Source of the DNA: JALYOK01 sp963840785
Lineage (GTDB): Bacteria > Pseudomonadota > Gammaproteobacteria > Burkholderiales > JALYOK01
NCBI GenBank assembly: GCA_963840785.1
Contig: CAWJAF010000001.1
Span: 79,128-143,127, forward strand
Direction of reading: 5' to 3'
Length of the DNA stretch: 64,000 bases
A program made the translations under genes and the position numbers. The notes beneath the pieces were generated by a model. The model had not been told where the DNA came from, searched no databases, and saw nothing but the letters and a program-made list of their open reading frames with translations. Positions within the stretch are counted from its first letter, which is position 1. Each line of letters starts with the position of its first letter. This document shows positions 26,213-34,324 of the stretch, piece by piece.

Positions 26213-27404
26213 AGGCTAATCCCGCATCAGCCATGGTTTTGCGCTGAGTGGGATTCGCCAGTAGCAAGTCAATTACCCGCGCTAATTCCAGCGCATCGGC
26301 TACGCGTTTCGCCGCGCCGCACGAGATTGCCTGATCTGTTGCCTCGGCAAAATTAAACGTGTGTGGCCCGATCAAAACGGGCGTGCCTACGGCGCAAGCT
26401 TCAATTAAGTTCTGTCCCCCAAGGGGCAACAAACTCCCGCCGATAAACGCGACATCGCTCGCGGCAAAATAGGCAAACATTTCGCCCATGGAATCGCCCA
26501 GCACGACCCGCGTCGCGGGCGCGATGACGGTGTTTTCGCTGCGGCGCTGAAAAGCGATTCCGTTTGATTTGAGTAATTCGGCAACGTCGTTGAAGCGTTG
26601 CGGATGGCGCGGCACGATGACTGTGAGCGCATTCGGCGCTTGGATTTTTTGCAGCGTTTCCAACAAAAGTTTTTCTTCGCCGTCGCGTGTGCTCGCGGCG
26701 AGCCAGATTGGGCGATTCGCGCCAAATTGCTCGCGAAACATTTTTCCGAGTTCAACTTGTGCGGTCGACACGTCGTTGTCAAATTTGAGATTGCCCATCA
26801 CATCGATTGGCCTGAAGAACAAGGCCTGGAGCCGATCTCGATCGGCATCGGTCTGTGCGGCAATCAGGGCAAGCTTCTTCAAGGCATCGTCAACGAGCGC
26901 AGGAAAGCGTGCGTAGCCGCGCGCGGAACGCGCCGATAGTCGCGCGTTGATCAGCGCGAGTGGAATGTGTTGCTGGTGACAAATCGAAATCAGATTTGGC
27001 CACAATTCTGTTTCCAAAAGCATTCCCAATCGCGGCTGAAAATGTCGTAAGAATTTTTTCACTGCGAATGGATAATCGTAGGGCAAATAGCAACGCAGAA
27101 CGTTGTCGCCCCATAGTGCCTCCGAGGTTGCGCGGCCGGTCGGCGTCATGTGCGTGAGCAGGATTTGATGGTCGGGATGGCGTTGTTGAAAGAGTTTGAC
27201 TAGTGGCGCTGCTGCGCGCGTTTCGCCGACGGAAACGGCGTGCAGCCAGATGATGGGCTTGGCCGGTTTCACATAATAAATACCAAAACGCTCACCAACG
27301 TGTTGCAAATATTCCGGCTGCTTGCGCGCTCGCCAGGCGAGGCGTAGCGGCAAAAATGGCAGCAAGCCGTGGAGCAGCGCGGTGTAAATGCGGCGATTGA
27401 TCAT
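26139..27404 (-). CDS. waaA: 3-deoxy-D-manno-octulosonic acid (Kdo) transferase
   Basis: Adds Kdo to lipid A precursor at the inner membrane. ATG 27404 (MINRRIYTALLHGLLPFLPL) overlaps the waaC stop by ATGA; an upstream in-frame ATG at 27413 is less likely. It has an N-terminal membrane anchor helix, then WLHAVSVGETRAAAPLVK, the ETELWPNL signature, and C-terminal GGSLLPLGGQNLIEACAVGT with PHTFNF, all typical of WaaA. It has about 421 residues and is in operon with waaC. Confidence 0.95.
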   Translation of the reverse strand: MINRRIYTALLHGLLPFLPLRLAWRARKQPEYLQHVGERFGIYYVKPAKPIIWLHAVSVGETRAAAPLVKLFQQRHPDHQILLTHMTPTGRATSEALWGDNVLRCYLPYDYPFAVKKFLRHFQPRLGMLLETELWPNLISICHQQHIPLALINARLSARSARGYARFPALVDDALKKLALIAAQTDADRDRLQALFFRPIDVMGNLKFDNDVSTAQVELGKMFREQFGANRPIWLAASTRDGEEKLLLETLQKIQAPNALTVIVPRHPQRFNDVAELLKSNGIAFQRRSENTVIAPATRVVLGDSMGEMFAYFAASDVAFIGGSLLPLGGQNLIEACAVGTPVLIGPHTFNFAEATDQAISCGAAKRVADALELARVIDLLLANPTQRKTMADAGLAFTAGHRGASARAYELVSSLLAPAS

Positions 27405-28357
27405 CTTGCGCACACTCGCGCGTAGCCCTGAAGAACCGCGTCGATACTGGGCGGCGCGCCGATGCTACCAAGATTGATGGCGCACGCGCCACCGTAAACG
27501 CCGGTTAAACCTGGATCGGTATTGCAGTAAATCGCGACCGTGGGTTTGTCGAGCGCACACGCGAGATGGGTGAGGCCCGTGTCGACGCCGACGACCGCCA
27601 TTGCATGGGCTAGAAGCGTTGCGACATCCTCGAGCGAGCCCGGTGGCAATGCGCGAGCATTCGGCAGAGATTTCGCTAGGCGAACCGCGCGATCGTGTTC
27701 GGTGGAATTTCCGCTTGGAAATACGCACGTGACGTCGCGCTCGGCAAACCATTTGCCTAACGCGATCCAATTTTCTTCCGGCCACTCTTTGTCGACGCGG
27801 CTGGTAGCATGCAACAACACAACATAAGGTGCCTGGAGCGCCTTATCTGGTGCGGGCCTTGAGGTAATGATGCCGTAGTTCGGCGCACTGCTTGCCTCGT
27901 AGCCAAGTGCCTTTGCAACGAGCTGACGATTGCGCTCAACTGCGTGCAAGTTTATCGCGATGTTGAATTTTCGTTGATAGGCAAAACTCGCCAAGGGCTC
28001 GCGCGCACTTTCCCAATCGTAACCGCAGCGCAGACCGTGAGCGCTGCGCGCGATCATCGCGCTTTTCAGCAGGCCTTGAGTATCGACGATGAAATCGTAA
28101 CTTTGTTCGCGCAGCATTTGCTTAAAGCCGCGCCATTGTTGCCACGTCGTGCCGCTCGCAAGATGCTTGCGCCAGCGGCGCAAGGCAACCGGCAGCACGC
28201 AATTTAGCTGCGGATGCAGCCGCGGAACAGCGGCGAAACTTTCTTCGACGACCCAATCAATTTGCGCAGCGGGGAAATAATTTTTAATGTCGGCGACGAC
28301 GGGAAGATTGTGAATCACGTCGCCCAGCGACGAGGTTTTGACCAATAGAATGCGCAT
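27401..28357 (-). CDS. waaC: Lipopolysaccharide heptosyltransferase I
   Basis: Transfers the first heptose to Kdo in the inner core; GT9 family. ATG 28357 gives MRILLVKTSSLGDVIHNLPV, the standard GT9 start. An upstream in-frame extension is only translated family C repeat. Further motifs are FIVDTQGLLKSAMIAR, YVVLLHATSRVDKEWPEENW and the nucleotide-sugar site GVDTGLTHLACALDKPTVAI. Has 318 residues. It overlaps waaA by 4 bp. Confidence 0.95.
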   Translation of the reverse strand: MRILLVKTSSLGDVIHNLPVVADIKNYFPAAQIDWVVEESFAAVPRLHPQLNCVLPVALRRWRKHLASGTTWQQWRGFKQMLREQSYDFIVDTQGLLKSAMIARSAHGLRCGYDWESAREPLASFAYQRKFNIAINLHAVERNRQLVAKALGYEASSAPNYGIITSRPAPDKALQAPYVVLLHATSRVDKEWPEENWIALGKWFAERDVTCVFPSGNSTEHDRAVRLAKSLPNARALPPGSLEDVATLLAHAMAVVGVDTGLTHLACALDKPTVAIYCNTDPGLTGVYGGACAINLGSIGAPPSIDAVLQGYARVCAR

Positions 28358-28437
28358 AGCGCATTTTAGCGTAGCGAAGGTTTCCCAATCATGGTCGTTG
28401 CGAACTGCCTGTATCGGCAATGTCGATGTTGCGTGCG

Positions 28438-28508
28438 GACCATGAACCCCAGGCATTCTCGCTTCCACCCAGGCATGTCATCCTTCGCGTTGCTCAGGAT
28501 GACATGTT
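28438..28508. repeat. Short palindromic repeat, family C, second copy
   Basis: About 70 bp matching 23872-23942, including GCTTCCACC and the palindrome CATGTCATCC ... GGATGACATG (28474-28507). It lies between divergent waaC and the core glycosyltransferase gene, close to both promoters. Confidence 0.8.
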
Positions 28509-28639
28509 AAAGGCGACAATTCAGATAGGGTTCATGCAAAGTCGAGCGACAGCTTGAGTCTTTTCGACAATACGCTAGAGTTTCTCGCGAAATATCAATA
28601 CAATTCGAAACTTATCGAATGCTCGGAAAACAAGCCGGA

Positions 28640-29401
28640 ATGGCTTTAACCCATGTGCCGTTCTCCGTCGTCATTATCACGCGCGATGCCGCGGCGCAAA
28701 TCGTTTCATGTTTAAAATCGGCGGCGTTTGCCGACGAAATTGTCGTCGTCGACAGCGGTAGCGTTGATGACACGATCGGGCTCGCAGCAGCAAACGGCGC
28801 GCACGTCGTCAGTCACCAATGGCAAGGTTTTGGCAAGCAAAAACAATTTGCGGTGGCTCAGGCGACGCACGATTGGGTATTGTGTTTGGACGCCGATGAG
28901 CGTGTGAGCGATGCATTGCGCAACGCGATTGAGGCGGCGTTGCGCGTACCGGAATTTAATGCGTACAAGATGCCGCGAAGCAATCGATTCATGGGGCGCT
29001 ATTTGCGCCACGGCGAAGGTTATCCCGATTGGTCGCTGCGATTATTTCATCGAGGCCACGCCAGTTGGAGCGACGACACGGTGCATGAAAAAGTCGAAAC
29101 CCTGGTTTCGGTCGGTATTCTTAAAGGCGATTTGCTACACGAATCCGAGCAAGGCATCGCTGAATATTTACACAAGCAAAATGGCTATACGACGATGCAA
29201 GCGCAAGAACTTCATCGCACCGGTACGCGTGGCGACGCCCTAAAGTTAGTGTTGAGTCCATTGGTGCGATTCCTCAAATTTTACGTGCTGCGCCGCGGAT
29301 TTTTGGATGGTGTGCCGGGACTGATTCACATTTTGATTGGCTGCTTTAATACGTTTACGAAATACGCGAAATTGATTGAATATAACAGGGCGCGTAGTTG
29401 A
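28640..29401 (+). CDS. Family 2 glycosyltransferase of the LPS-core type
   Basis: A 253-residue GT2 enzyme similar to WaaE/KdtX-type core glucosyltransferases. I chose ATG 28640 (MALTHVPFSVVIITRDAAAQ); 28619 is possible. The nucleotide-sugar part carries IVVVDSGSVDDT and the DxD-like CLDADERVSD. The later SLRLFHRGHASWSDDTVHEK and the basic, hydrophobic C-terminus (LVRFLKFYVLRRGFLDG) fit this subfamily. It would add a sugar to the heptose core, inferred from its place next to waaC. Its stop overlaps a 24-bp scrap of an epimerase start. Confidence 0.88.
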   Translation: MALTHVPFSVVIITRDAAAQIVSCLKSAAFADEIVVVDSGSVDDTIGLAAANGAHVVSHQWQGFGKQKQFAVAQATHDWVLCLDADERVSDALRNAIEAALRVPEFNAYKMPRSNRFMGRYLRHGEGYPDWSLRLFHRGHASWSDDTVHEKVETLVSVGILKGDLLHESEQGIAEYLHKQNGYTTMQAQELHRTGTRGDALKLVLSPLVRFLKFYVLRRGFLDGVPGLIHILIGCFNTFTKYAKLIEYNRARS

Positions 29402-29421
29402 AAATTCTCGTGACCGGCGCC
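29398..29421 (+). pseudogene. Truncated start of an epimerase gene (24-bp scar)
   Basis: Directly after the glycosyltransferase, TTG 29398 begins codons for L-K-I-L-V-T-G-A, the same first eight residues as the epimerase at 30257 and its copy at 34325. Identity stops at once and unrelated sequence with the toxin-antitoxin pair follows. It reads as the left end of an epimerase gene cut off by insertion or duplication of the Phd/PIN cassette. Confidence 0.65.
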
Positions 29422-29471
29422 AGAGAGTTTAAAAAGTCCGTGTTACTTCAATGTGTTCACTTTTGACCTGA

Positions 29472-29506
29472 TTGTACTGAGGCTTTAATAAGGCTATTAT
29501 AGCCAG
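29472..29506 (+). promoter_or_regulatory. Promoter and palindromic operator of the Phd/PIN pair
   Basis: TTGTAC (29472-29477), 17 bp, then TATTAT (29495-29500) is a plausible sigma70 promoter. The -10 box lies inside the palindrome GGCTATTATAGCC (29492-29504), a natural site for antitoxin binding. Transcription would start about at the ATG (29507), and there is no Shine-Dalgarno, so the mRNA may be leaderless. The second copy keeps GGCTATTATAGTC at the same distance (33526-33538) but no good -35 box. Confidence 0.55.
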
Positions 29507-29797
29507 ATGAAAACAGCGTCAATTTCTCAAACTAAAAATCAGCTTAGCGCACTAATCGATCAAGTTCGCCAGGGCGAAACCATTGTGATTACCGACCATG
29601 ATCGCCCCGTTGCGAAATTGGTGCCGGCCTACGTGGAAAACGCCGAAGAGGCTGCGGGTGAGATCGCCAACTTAGAGCGCAAAGGGCTCGTCCGCCGCGG
29701 TAATTCGTCGGCGCGTCGTCTGGCCGCACCCGTCAAGCCGCGTGCCGGTTCAAGCGCGCTGACGGCTTTGCTGCAAGATCGCCAAGAAGGTCGATGA
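29507..29797 (+). CDS. Phd/YefM-family antitoxin
   Basis: A 96-residue antitoxin: MKTASISQTKNQLSALIDQV, then GETIVITDHDRPVAKLVPA, the usual Phd/YefM DNA-binding fold. The basic C-terminal half should bind the PIN toxin. Its stop overlaps the toxin ATG by 4 bp. It is probably autoregulated through the palindrome just upstream. A second, similar copy starts at 33541. Confidence 0.9.
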   Translation: MKTASISQTKNQLSALIDQVRQGETIVITDHDRPVAKLVPAYVENAEEAAGEIANLERKGLVRRGNSSARRLAAPVKPRAGSSALTALLQDRQEGR

Positions 29798-30255
29798 GAT
29801 TTTGGGACAGCTCGGCAATACTTCCTTTGATCGTCGAGGAAGAAACCAGCGATCGGGCGGCACGCTACTACGAAGCGTTTCCGGAACTGGTCGTATGGTG
29901 GGGAGCAAGCGTGGAATGTGCTTCGGCGCTTGCGCGGCTAGAGCGCGACGGAGCCCTTGAGGCGCGTGACATCGCTCAGGCGTACAAGCAGTTACAGATT
30001 TTACAGAGCACCTGGAATGAAGTTCAGCCTTTGGACACGGTTCGCGCGGCCGCGCAGCGATTGCTGCGTTTGCATAACCTTCGCGCGGCGGACTCGTTGC
30101 AGCTAGGCGCAGCCTTGGTGGTTGCCGACCACAGGCCAAAGGCCTGGGAATTTGTGTGCTTGGACACCCGGCTAGCAGCGGCGGCGGATCGTGAGGGATT
30201 TGGCATCGTTAGCGATTTCACGAAAACGAAATCGCGAAAATCGCAAAGGACTTAG
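29794..30255 (+). CDS. PIN-domain toxin (VapC-like)
   Basis: A 153-residue PIN-domain RNase toxin. The acidic residues that hold the metal are D5 (RFWDSSAIL), E41 (SVECASAL), D100 (LRAADSLQLG) and D124 (VCLDTRLA). All are present, so the toxin should be active. The mRNA target is unknown. It is coupled to the antitoxin by ATGA overlap. The epimerase start lies 2 bp after its stop, so epimerase expression may now depend on this cassette. Confidence 0.9.
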   Translation: MRFWDSSAILPLIVEEETSDRAARYYEAFPELVVWWGASVECASALARLERDGALEARDIAQAYKQLQILQSTWNEVQPLDTVRAAAQRLLRLHNLRAADSLQLGAALVVADHRPKAWEFVCLDTRLAAAADREGFGIVSDFTKTKSRKSQRT

Positions 30256-30256
30256 A

Positions 30257-31270
30257 TTGAAAATCCTGGTGACAGGCGCGGCGGGATTCATCGGCATGCA
30301 CACGGCGAAGCGCCTGCTCGAGCGCGGCGACGAAGTTATCGGTATCGACAACATCAACGACTACTACGATGTGCGACTAAAGTACGCGCGTCTCGAACAG
30401 CTCAAACCGTTTCCGAATTTTACGTTCATCAAGATGGACATCGCTGATCGCGACGCGATGGAAAAGCTTTTTGCCGAGCATAAATTTCCGCGGGTTATTC
30501 ATCTTGCGGCACAAGCAGGCGTGCGCTACTCGCTGCAAAATCCGCATGCTTATATTCAAAGCAATATTGTCGGTTTTATGAATGTTTTAGAAGGGTGTCG
30601 GCATAATAAGGTCGAGCATTTAGTTTATGCGAGCAGCTCGAGCGTTTACGGCTCAAACACCAAAGTGCCGTTCAGCGAACACGACAACACCGACCACCCT
30701 GTGAGCCTTTACGCCGCCACGAAGAAATCCAATGAGCTGATGGCGCACACCTACAGCCACCTTTACCGCCTGCCGACGACTGGCCTGCGCTTCTTCACCG
30801 TTTACGGTCCCTGGGGACGGCCCGACATGGCGGCGATGTTGTTCACCAAGGCGATACTTGAAAGCATCGCGATTGACGTTTACAACCATGGCGATATGCA
30901 GCGGGATTTTACTTACATCGACGATATCGTCGAGGGCGTGGTGCGGGTGCTCGATAAAATTCCGCTGCCGGAAGCGAGTTTTGATCCCATGAATCCCGAC
31001 CCGGCGATCAGTAACGCGCCCTATCGTTTGTACAATATCGGCAACCACCAGCCGGTCGGCCTCATGGCTTTCATCCAGACGCTTGAGCGGGCGTTAGGCA
31101 AGAAGGCGATCACTAATTTGCTCCCTATCCAAGCGGGTGATGTGCCTACGACGTTCGCAGATACCCAGAGGCTGCGGGCGCTGGTCGATTTTGCGCCGGA
31201 TACGCCTCTTGCCGAAGGGATCGCGCGATTTGTCGAGTGGTATCGGGCGCACTTTGGCCCCCCAGTTTGA
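30257..31270 (+). CDS. UDP-glucuronate 4-epimerase-like NAD-dependent epimerase
   Basis: Short-chain dehydrogenase that inverts C4 of a UDP-hexuronate or related sugar for LPS. TTG 30257 behind AAAGGA gives LKILVTGAAGFIGMHTAKRL with the NAD loop G7-x-x-G10-x-x-G13. It has NDYYDVRLKYARLEQL, typical of UDP-glucuronate epimerases, SSSSVYG, and the catalytic Tyr/Lys in YAATKKSNE. Has 337 residues and looks complete. The substrate is inferred from subfamily. The gene begins 2 bp after the PIN toxin stop. A decayed copy is at 34325. Confidence 0.88.
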   Translation: MKILVTGAAGFIGMHTAKRLLERGDEVIGIDNINDYYDVRLKYARLEQLKPFPNFTFIKMDIADRDAMEKLFAEHKFPRVIHLAAQAGVRYSLQNPHAYIQSNIVGFMNVLEGCRHNKVEHLVYASSSSVYGSNTKVPFSEHDNTDHPVSLYAATKKSNELMAHTYSHLYRLPTTGLRFFTVYGPWGRPDMAAMLFTKAILESIAIDVYNHGDMQRDFTYIDDIVEGVVRVLDKIPLPEASFDPMNPDPAISNAPYRLYNIGNHQPVGLMAFIQTLERALGKKAITNLLPIQAGDVPTTFADTQRLRALVDFAPDTPLAEGIARFVEWYRAHFGPPV

Positions 31271-31348
31271 CGGCGTTTATATTCTGTCAACCATGTATGC
31301 AATTCTGGATACTGGTTCCGGTAATTGCAAGGATAATACCCGCGTTTA

Positions 31349-31519
31349 TCATGCCGACAAACCCATAAGCCAGTTGGCGGCATCGGTAATTCTGATTCCA
31401 TTGCGGAACTCTTCTTGACGTAATCCATAAACTATCTGCACAGACTCCGCATCAGGAAACTGGCCAGCAAATCGTATCAGGCTGCGATGCGGCTTATTGT
31501 CGCCCCACTTGCATTCAAC
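31349..31519 (-). pseudogene. C-terminal remnant of an AAA/DUF4143-type protein
   Basis: On the minus strand the frame reads VECKWGDNKPHRSLIRFAGQ, then FPDAESVQIVYGLRQEEFRN and GIRITDAANWLMGLSA with a stop at 31349-31351. The V-E-C-K-W-x-D core resembles the C-terminal nuclease-like part of DUF4143 ATPases. Upstream of V the frame is closed and the IS element begins soon after, so the 5' part is lost. The family call is from memory and moderate. The rest of the 340 bp between the epimerase and transposase shows no gene. Confidence 0.45.
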
Positions 31520-31524
31520 TTATA

Positions 31525-33172
31525 AACGGCGGTAGCCACACATTCTGTTAACGTAGAGCCTTACGGGCGGGGGTTGCCGGGGGATTTTCGGTTTTGGGAG
31601 GGCTCACCCAATGGGTGAAGCGAAACGCAAGGCGTTGGCGGTGCAAAAAGAGACGATTGCACTGGATACGTTCGGCGGTCGGATCCACGTTGAATGGGAT
31701 CCGGCGGCGGCGGTCACGCCGCTCGGGCAGTTGCCGTTCTTTATTGAATTTCTCAAAGTCAGCGGCCTATTTGATGCGTGGATCCAGGATTGTCCGCTCA
31801 CCTACCAAAGCAACAACGCACCGGACAAGCGAGCAGTCCTGGCAACCTTCCTGCTATCGATTCTCGCCGGACACGATCGCTACGCCCATATCACCGCCAT
31901 CCGCCAGGATGGCATCCATCCCGAACTGTTGGGTGTGGCACAACTGGTCTCGGAAGATAGCGCGCGACGAGCATTGGCGCTGATGGACGAGTCCGCAGGC
32001 GTTGCCTGGCTCGACCGGCACCTGGCGAAGACCACCCGGCCGTTGCTTGCCACCCCGTGGATACTGGATCTGGATGCAACAGTGAAATGTCTGTATGGCA
32101 AACAAGAAGGGGCGGTACTGGGCTACAACCCGAAGAAACCGGGTCGTCCGTCGCACAGCTATCACAGCGCGTTGATGGCCAACACCCGGCTGGCATTGAC
32201 TGTGGAAGTGATGGCAGGGAATGAGACGGCGCCGATGCACAGTATGCCGGGGATATGGGCGTGGCTGGATTCGCTACCCGAAGCCGAGCGCCCCGCCTTG
32301 CTACGCGGTGATGTGGCCTACGGCAGTGAAGCGGTGCTGCGCGAAGCCGAGGTCCGCGACCAGCCTTATCTGACCAAGCTACGACTGACTAAAAACGTAA
32401 AGAGTCTGATCAAAAAGCTGTTCCACTCGAACGAATGGGAACCGGCCGGACAGGGATGGGAAGGATTGGAGGATAGACTGACGCTCAACGGCTGGAGCCG
32501 GGCACGGCGCGTGGTCGTGCTGCGTAGGAAGCTCACCGGCGAGGTGCTGATGGCCCTAGGCCAGCCCCTTACGGATAAAGAGGATCACCAAGAACAATTC
32601 GCTTTCATCCAAAGTGATGTGCCCACCGCGCGCTACGAGTACGCGGTATTGGTCACCTCGACCGAACATGGCATTCTCACGCTCGCGCAACTGTATCGTG
32701 ACCGGGCCGACGCCGAGAATAACTTCGACGAACTGAAGAACCAATGGGGATGGGGTGGCTTCACCACCCATGACCTCGCGCGCTGCCGACTGATGGCACG
32801 CATGGTGGCGTTGGTGTACGACTGGTGGACGCTGTTTGTCAGACTGGCTCAACCCCATAAACATTTCGAGGCAATCTCCAGTCGACCGTTGTTACTGCAC
32901 GGCGTCGCCACGCAAACCCAGCATGCCGGACAGAAACGATTGACCATCACCAGCACGCATGCCAAACAGTCTCGCATCCAAGCGGTACTGACCAACTTGG
33001 CGGGGTTCCTGAACTCACTCAAAGCCACTGCGGAGCAGTTGACCGATGCGCAACGACTACGGGCCATTCTATCTCGCGCATTCGCGAAATTTATGCTCGC
33101 AACCGCCGATCCACCGAGACGATTGAACCCTCAATTTGGCATCAATTGACGGCCCTACTGCTTTTTCTAGGT
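31525..33172 (+). mobile_element. IS1380-family insertion sequence (ends approximate)
   Basis: The intact transposase gene occupies 31611-33149. About 1.65 kb is usual for IS1380 elements, so the ends should lie within about 100 bp on each side. I could not identify terminal inverted repeats or a target duplication with confidence. The left flank cuts into a DUF4143-like remnant. The right flank starts with a short coding-like scrap (FAPFLKGVLKISDFPDHRAI, about 33170-33250). Confidence 0.6.
31611..33149 (+). CDS. IS1380-family transposase
   Basis: A 512-residue DDE transposase. ATG 31611 gives MGEAKRKALAVQKETIALDT. Segments expected of IS1380 transposases are ILDLDATVKCLYGKQEGAVL with GYNPKKPGRPSHSYH, LLRGDVAYGSEAVLREAE, and LAQLYRDRADAENNFDELKN with QWGWGGFTTHDLAR, which carry the catalytic Asp, Asp and Glu. 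The frame is uninterrupted, so the element may be active or recently arrived. It lies between the intact and the decayed copy of the toxin-antitoxin/epimerase module. Confidence 0.85.
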   Translation: MGEAKRKALAVQKETIALDTFGGRIHVEWDPAAAVTPLGQLPFFIEFLKVSGLFDAWIQDCPLTYQSNNAPDKRAVLATFLLSILAGHDRYAHITAIRQDGIHPELLGVAQLVSEDSARRALALMDESAGVAWLDRHLAKTTRPLLATPWILDLDATVKCLYGKQEGAVLGYNPKKPGRPSHSYHSALMANTRLALTVEVMAGNETAPMHSMPGIWAWLDSLPEAERPALLRGDVAYGSEAVLREAEVRDQPYLTKLRLTKNVKSLIKKLFHSNEWEPAGQGWEGLEDRLTLNGWSRARRVVVLRRKLTGEVLMALGQPLTDKEDHQEQFAFIQSDVPTARYEYAVLVTSTEHGILTLAQLYRDRADAENNFDELKNQWGWGGFTTHDLARCRLMARMVALVYDWWTLFVRLAQPHKHFEAISSRPLLLHGVATQTQHAGQKRLTITSTHAKQSRIQAVLTNLAGFLNSLKATAEQLTDAQRLRAILSRAFAKFMLATADPPRRLNPQFGIN

Positions 33173-33282
33173 TCAAGTGTTCGCGCCCTTTCTTAAAGGC
33201 GTGCTCAAGATCAGCGACTTCCCCGATCATCGTGCCATCGCGACGACCTGATTCACCTCACTTAATATTCAACTTGTCTATT

Positions 33283-33525
33283 GGACGCCCCTCCACTTCT
33301 TGCGGGGGTTCTTTTGCGGAACTGCTTGATTTTCAACCAGCGCCGCAACTGGAGTGAGCGTGTATTTTCCTGTGAGAAAAGCCCAGCGCAGTCAGGGGTT
33401 CCACCTTTTAACTTAATTGCACCTTTTCTTCAATCTCTTCGGGTTAGATTCCCCGTGGCTCGCCACGTAAAAAATTAGGTTTTGCGAGTTGATACCCCTC
33501 AGCCTGCTGCGGGGTTGTTCATTAA
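33283..33525. repeat. Cluster of REP-like hairpins
   Basis: Three GC-rich hairpins in 240 bp. CCCCTCAGCCTGCTGCGGGG (33496-33515) pairs as 4+4 bp with one mismatch and a 2-nt loop. CGTGG/CCACG is at about 33453-33466. A looser one reads CGCCCCTCCACTTCTTGCGG near 33286. The form CCCC-x-CAGC..GCTG-C-GGGG is common for REP sequences mobilised by RAYT (Y1) transposases. No such gene is in the window. No protein-coding gene is supported in 33150-33540. Confidence 0.5.
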
Positions 33526-33540
33526 GGCTATTATAGTCAG

Positions 33541-33831
33541 ATGAAAACGGCCTCAATTTCGCAGACCAAAAACCAGCTTAGCGCCTTGATCGATCACGTT
33601 CGGCAAGGTCAAACGATCGTTATTACCGATCGCGACCGGCCGGTGGCGAAGTTGGTGCCGGCGTCGGCGGAAAACGGCGACGAGGCTGCCGGTGCGCTCG
33701 TAAACCCGGAGCGCAAGGGGATTGTCCGGCGAGGCAATTGCGAACATCGTAAGCTGGCGGCACCGCTCAAGCTGCGTGCCAAGGCAAGCGCGCTGGCGGC
33801 GTTGCTCGATCATCGCGAACAAGGTCGATGA
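33541..33831 (+). CDS. Phd/YefM-family antitoxin, second copy
   Basis: A 96-residue antitoxin, colinear with the one at 29507 (MKTASISQTKNQLSALIDHV; GQTIVITDRDRPVAKLVPAS). The frame is intact, with ATGA overlap to the toxin frame. The GGCTATTATAG operator motif is kept just upstream, but the sequence further up differs. With its own toxin frameshifted it may act only as an extra antitoxin or repressor for the first pair. That is inference. Confidence 0.85.
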   Translation: MKTASISQTKNQLSALIDHVRQGQTIVITDRDRPVAKLVPASAENGDEAAGALVNPERKGIVRRGNCEHRKLAAPLKLRAKASALAALLDHREQGR

Positions 33832-34291
33832 AATTTTGGGACAGCTCGGCAATACTTCCGCTGATTGTCGAAGAGCGAACCAGCGATCAAGCATCGCGTT
33901 ACTACGACGCTTTTCCTGCGCTCGTTGTGTGGTGGGGCGCGAGCGTGGAATGTTCTTCGGCGCTCGCGCGCTTAGAGCGAGACGGCGCGATCGATACGCG
34001 CGACTTGACGCGAGCGTTACAGCAATTGCAGACGCTGCAAAGTGAATGGAACGAAGTCCAGCCTTGGATATCGTATGCACCGCCGCGCAGCGACTATTAC
34101 GCTTGCATGGCTTCCGCACTACGGACGCTTTGCCGTTGGGCGCGGCGATAGTCGCGGCGGACCACAAACCGCAGGCGTGGGAATTTGTTTGTTTGAATGC
34201 CAGACTCGCAAACGCGGCGGAGCGCGAGGGGTTCGCCGTCATCAGTGACTTTGCACATTCCAAACTTCGCAAAAAAATAGCCGGGCCATGA
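33828..34291 (+). pseudogene. PIN-domain toxin, second copy, frameshifted
   Basis: Parallel to the toxin at 29794. The first frame runs MKFWDSSAILPLIVEERTSD to NEVQPW. At 34062-34065 the first copy's CCTTTGGA is here CCTTGGA, one T short. The correct continuation, LDIVCTAAQRLLRLHGFRTT and on to the stop at 34291, lies in another frame. All PIN acidic residues would be present if joined, except that the last one (LDTRL) is LNARL here. So this copy has both a frameshift and a lost motif residue and is probably inactive. Confidence 0.82.
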
Positions 34292-34324
34292 CCAAATCGA
34301 TCGAACACATTAGGAACGCGTAGG

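Noticed and set aside
31021..31428. A 135-codon minus-strand frame covering the 3' end of the epimerase
   Set aside because: Its second half is antisense to the intact epimerase; the real signal there is the shorter DUF4143-like remnant in another frame.
31500..33270. Shared ATTCAACTT at about 31513 and 33261 as a target duplication of the IS
   Set aside because: The inner ends next to these 9-mers do not form inverted repeats and the length is not usual for IS1380, so I did not use them as element borders.
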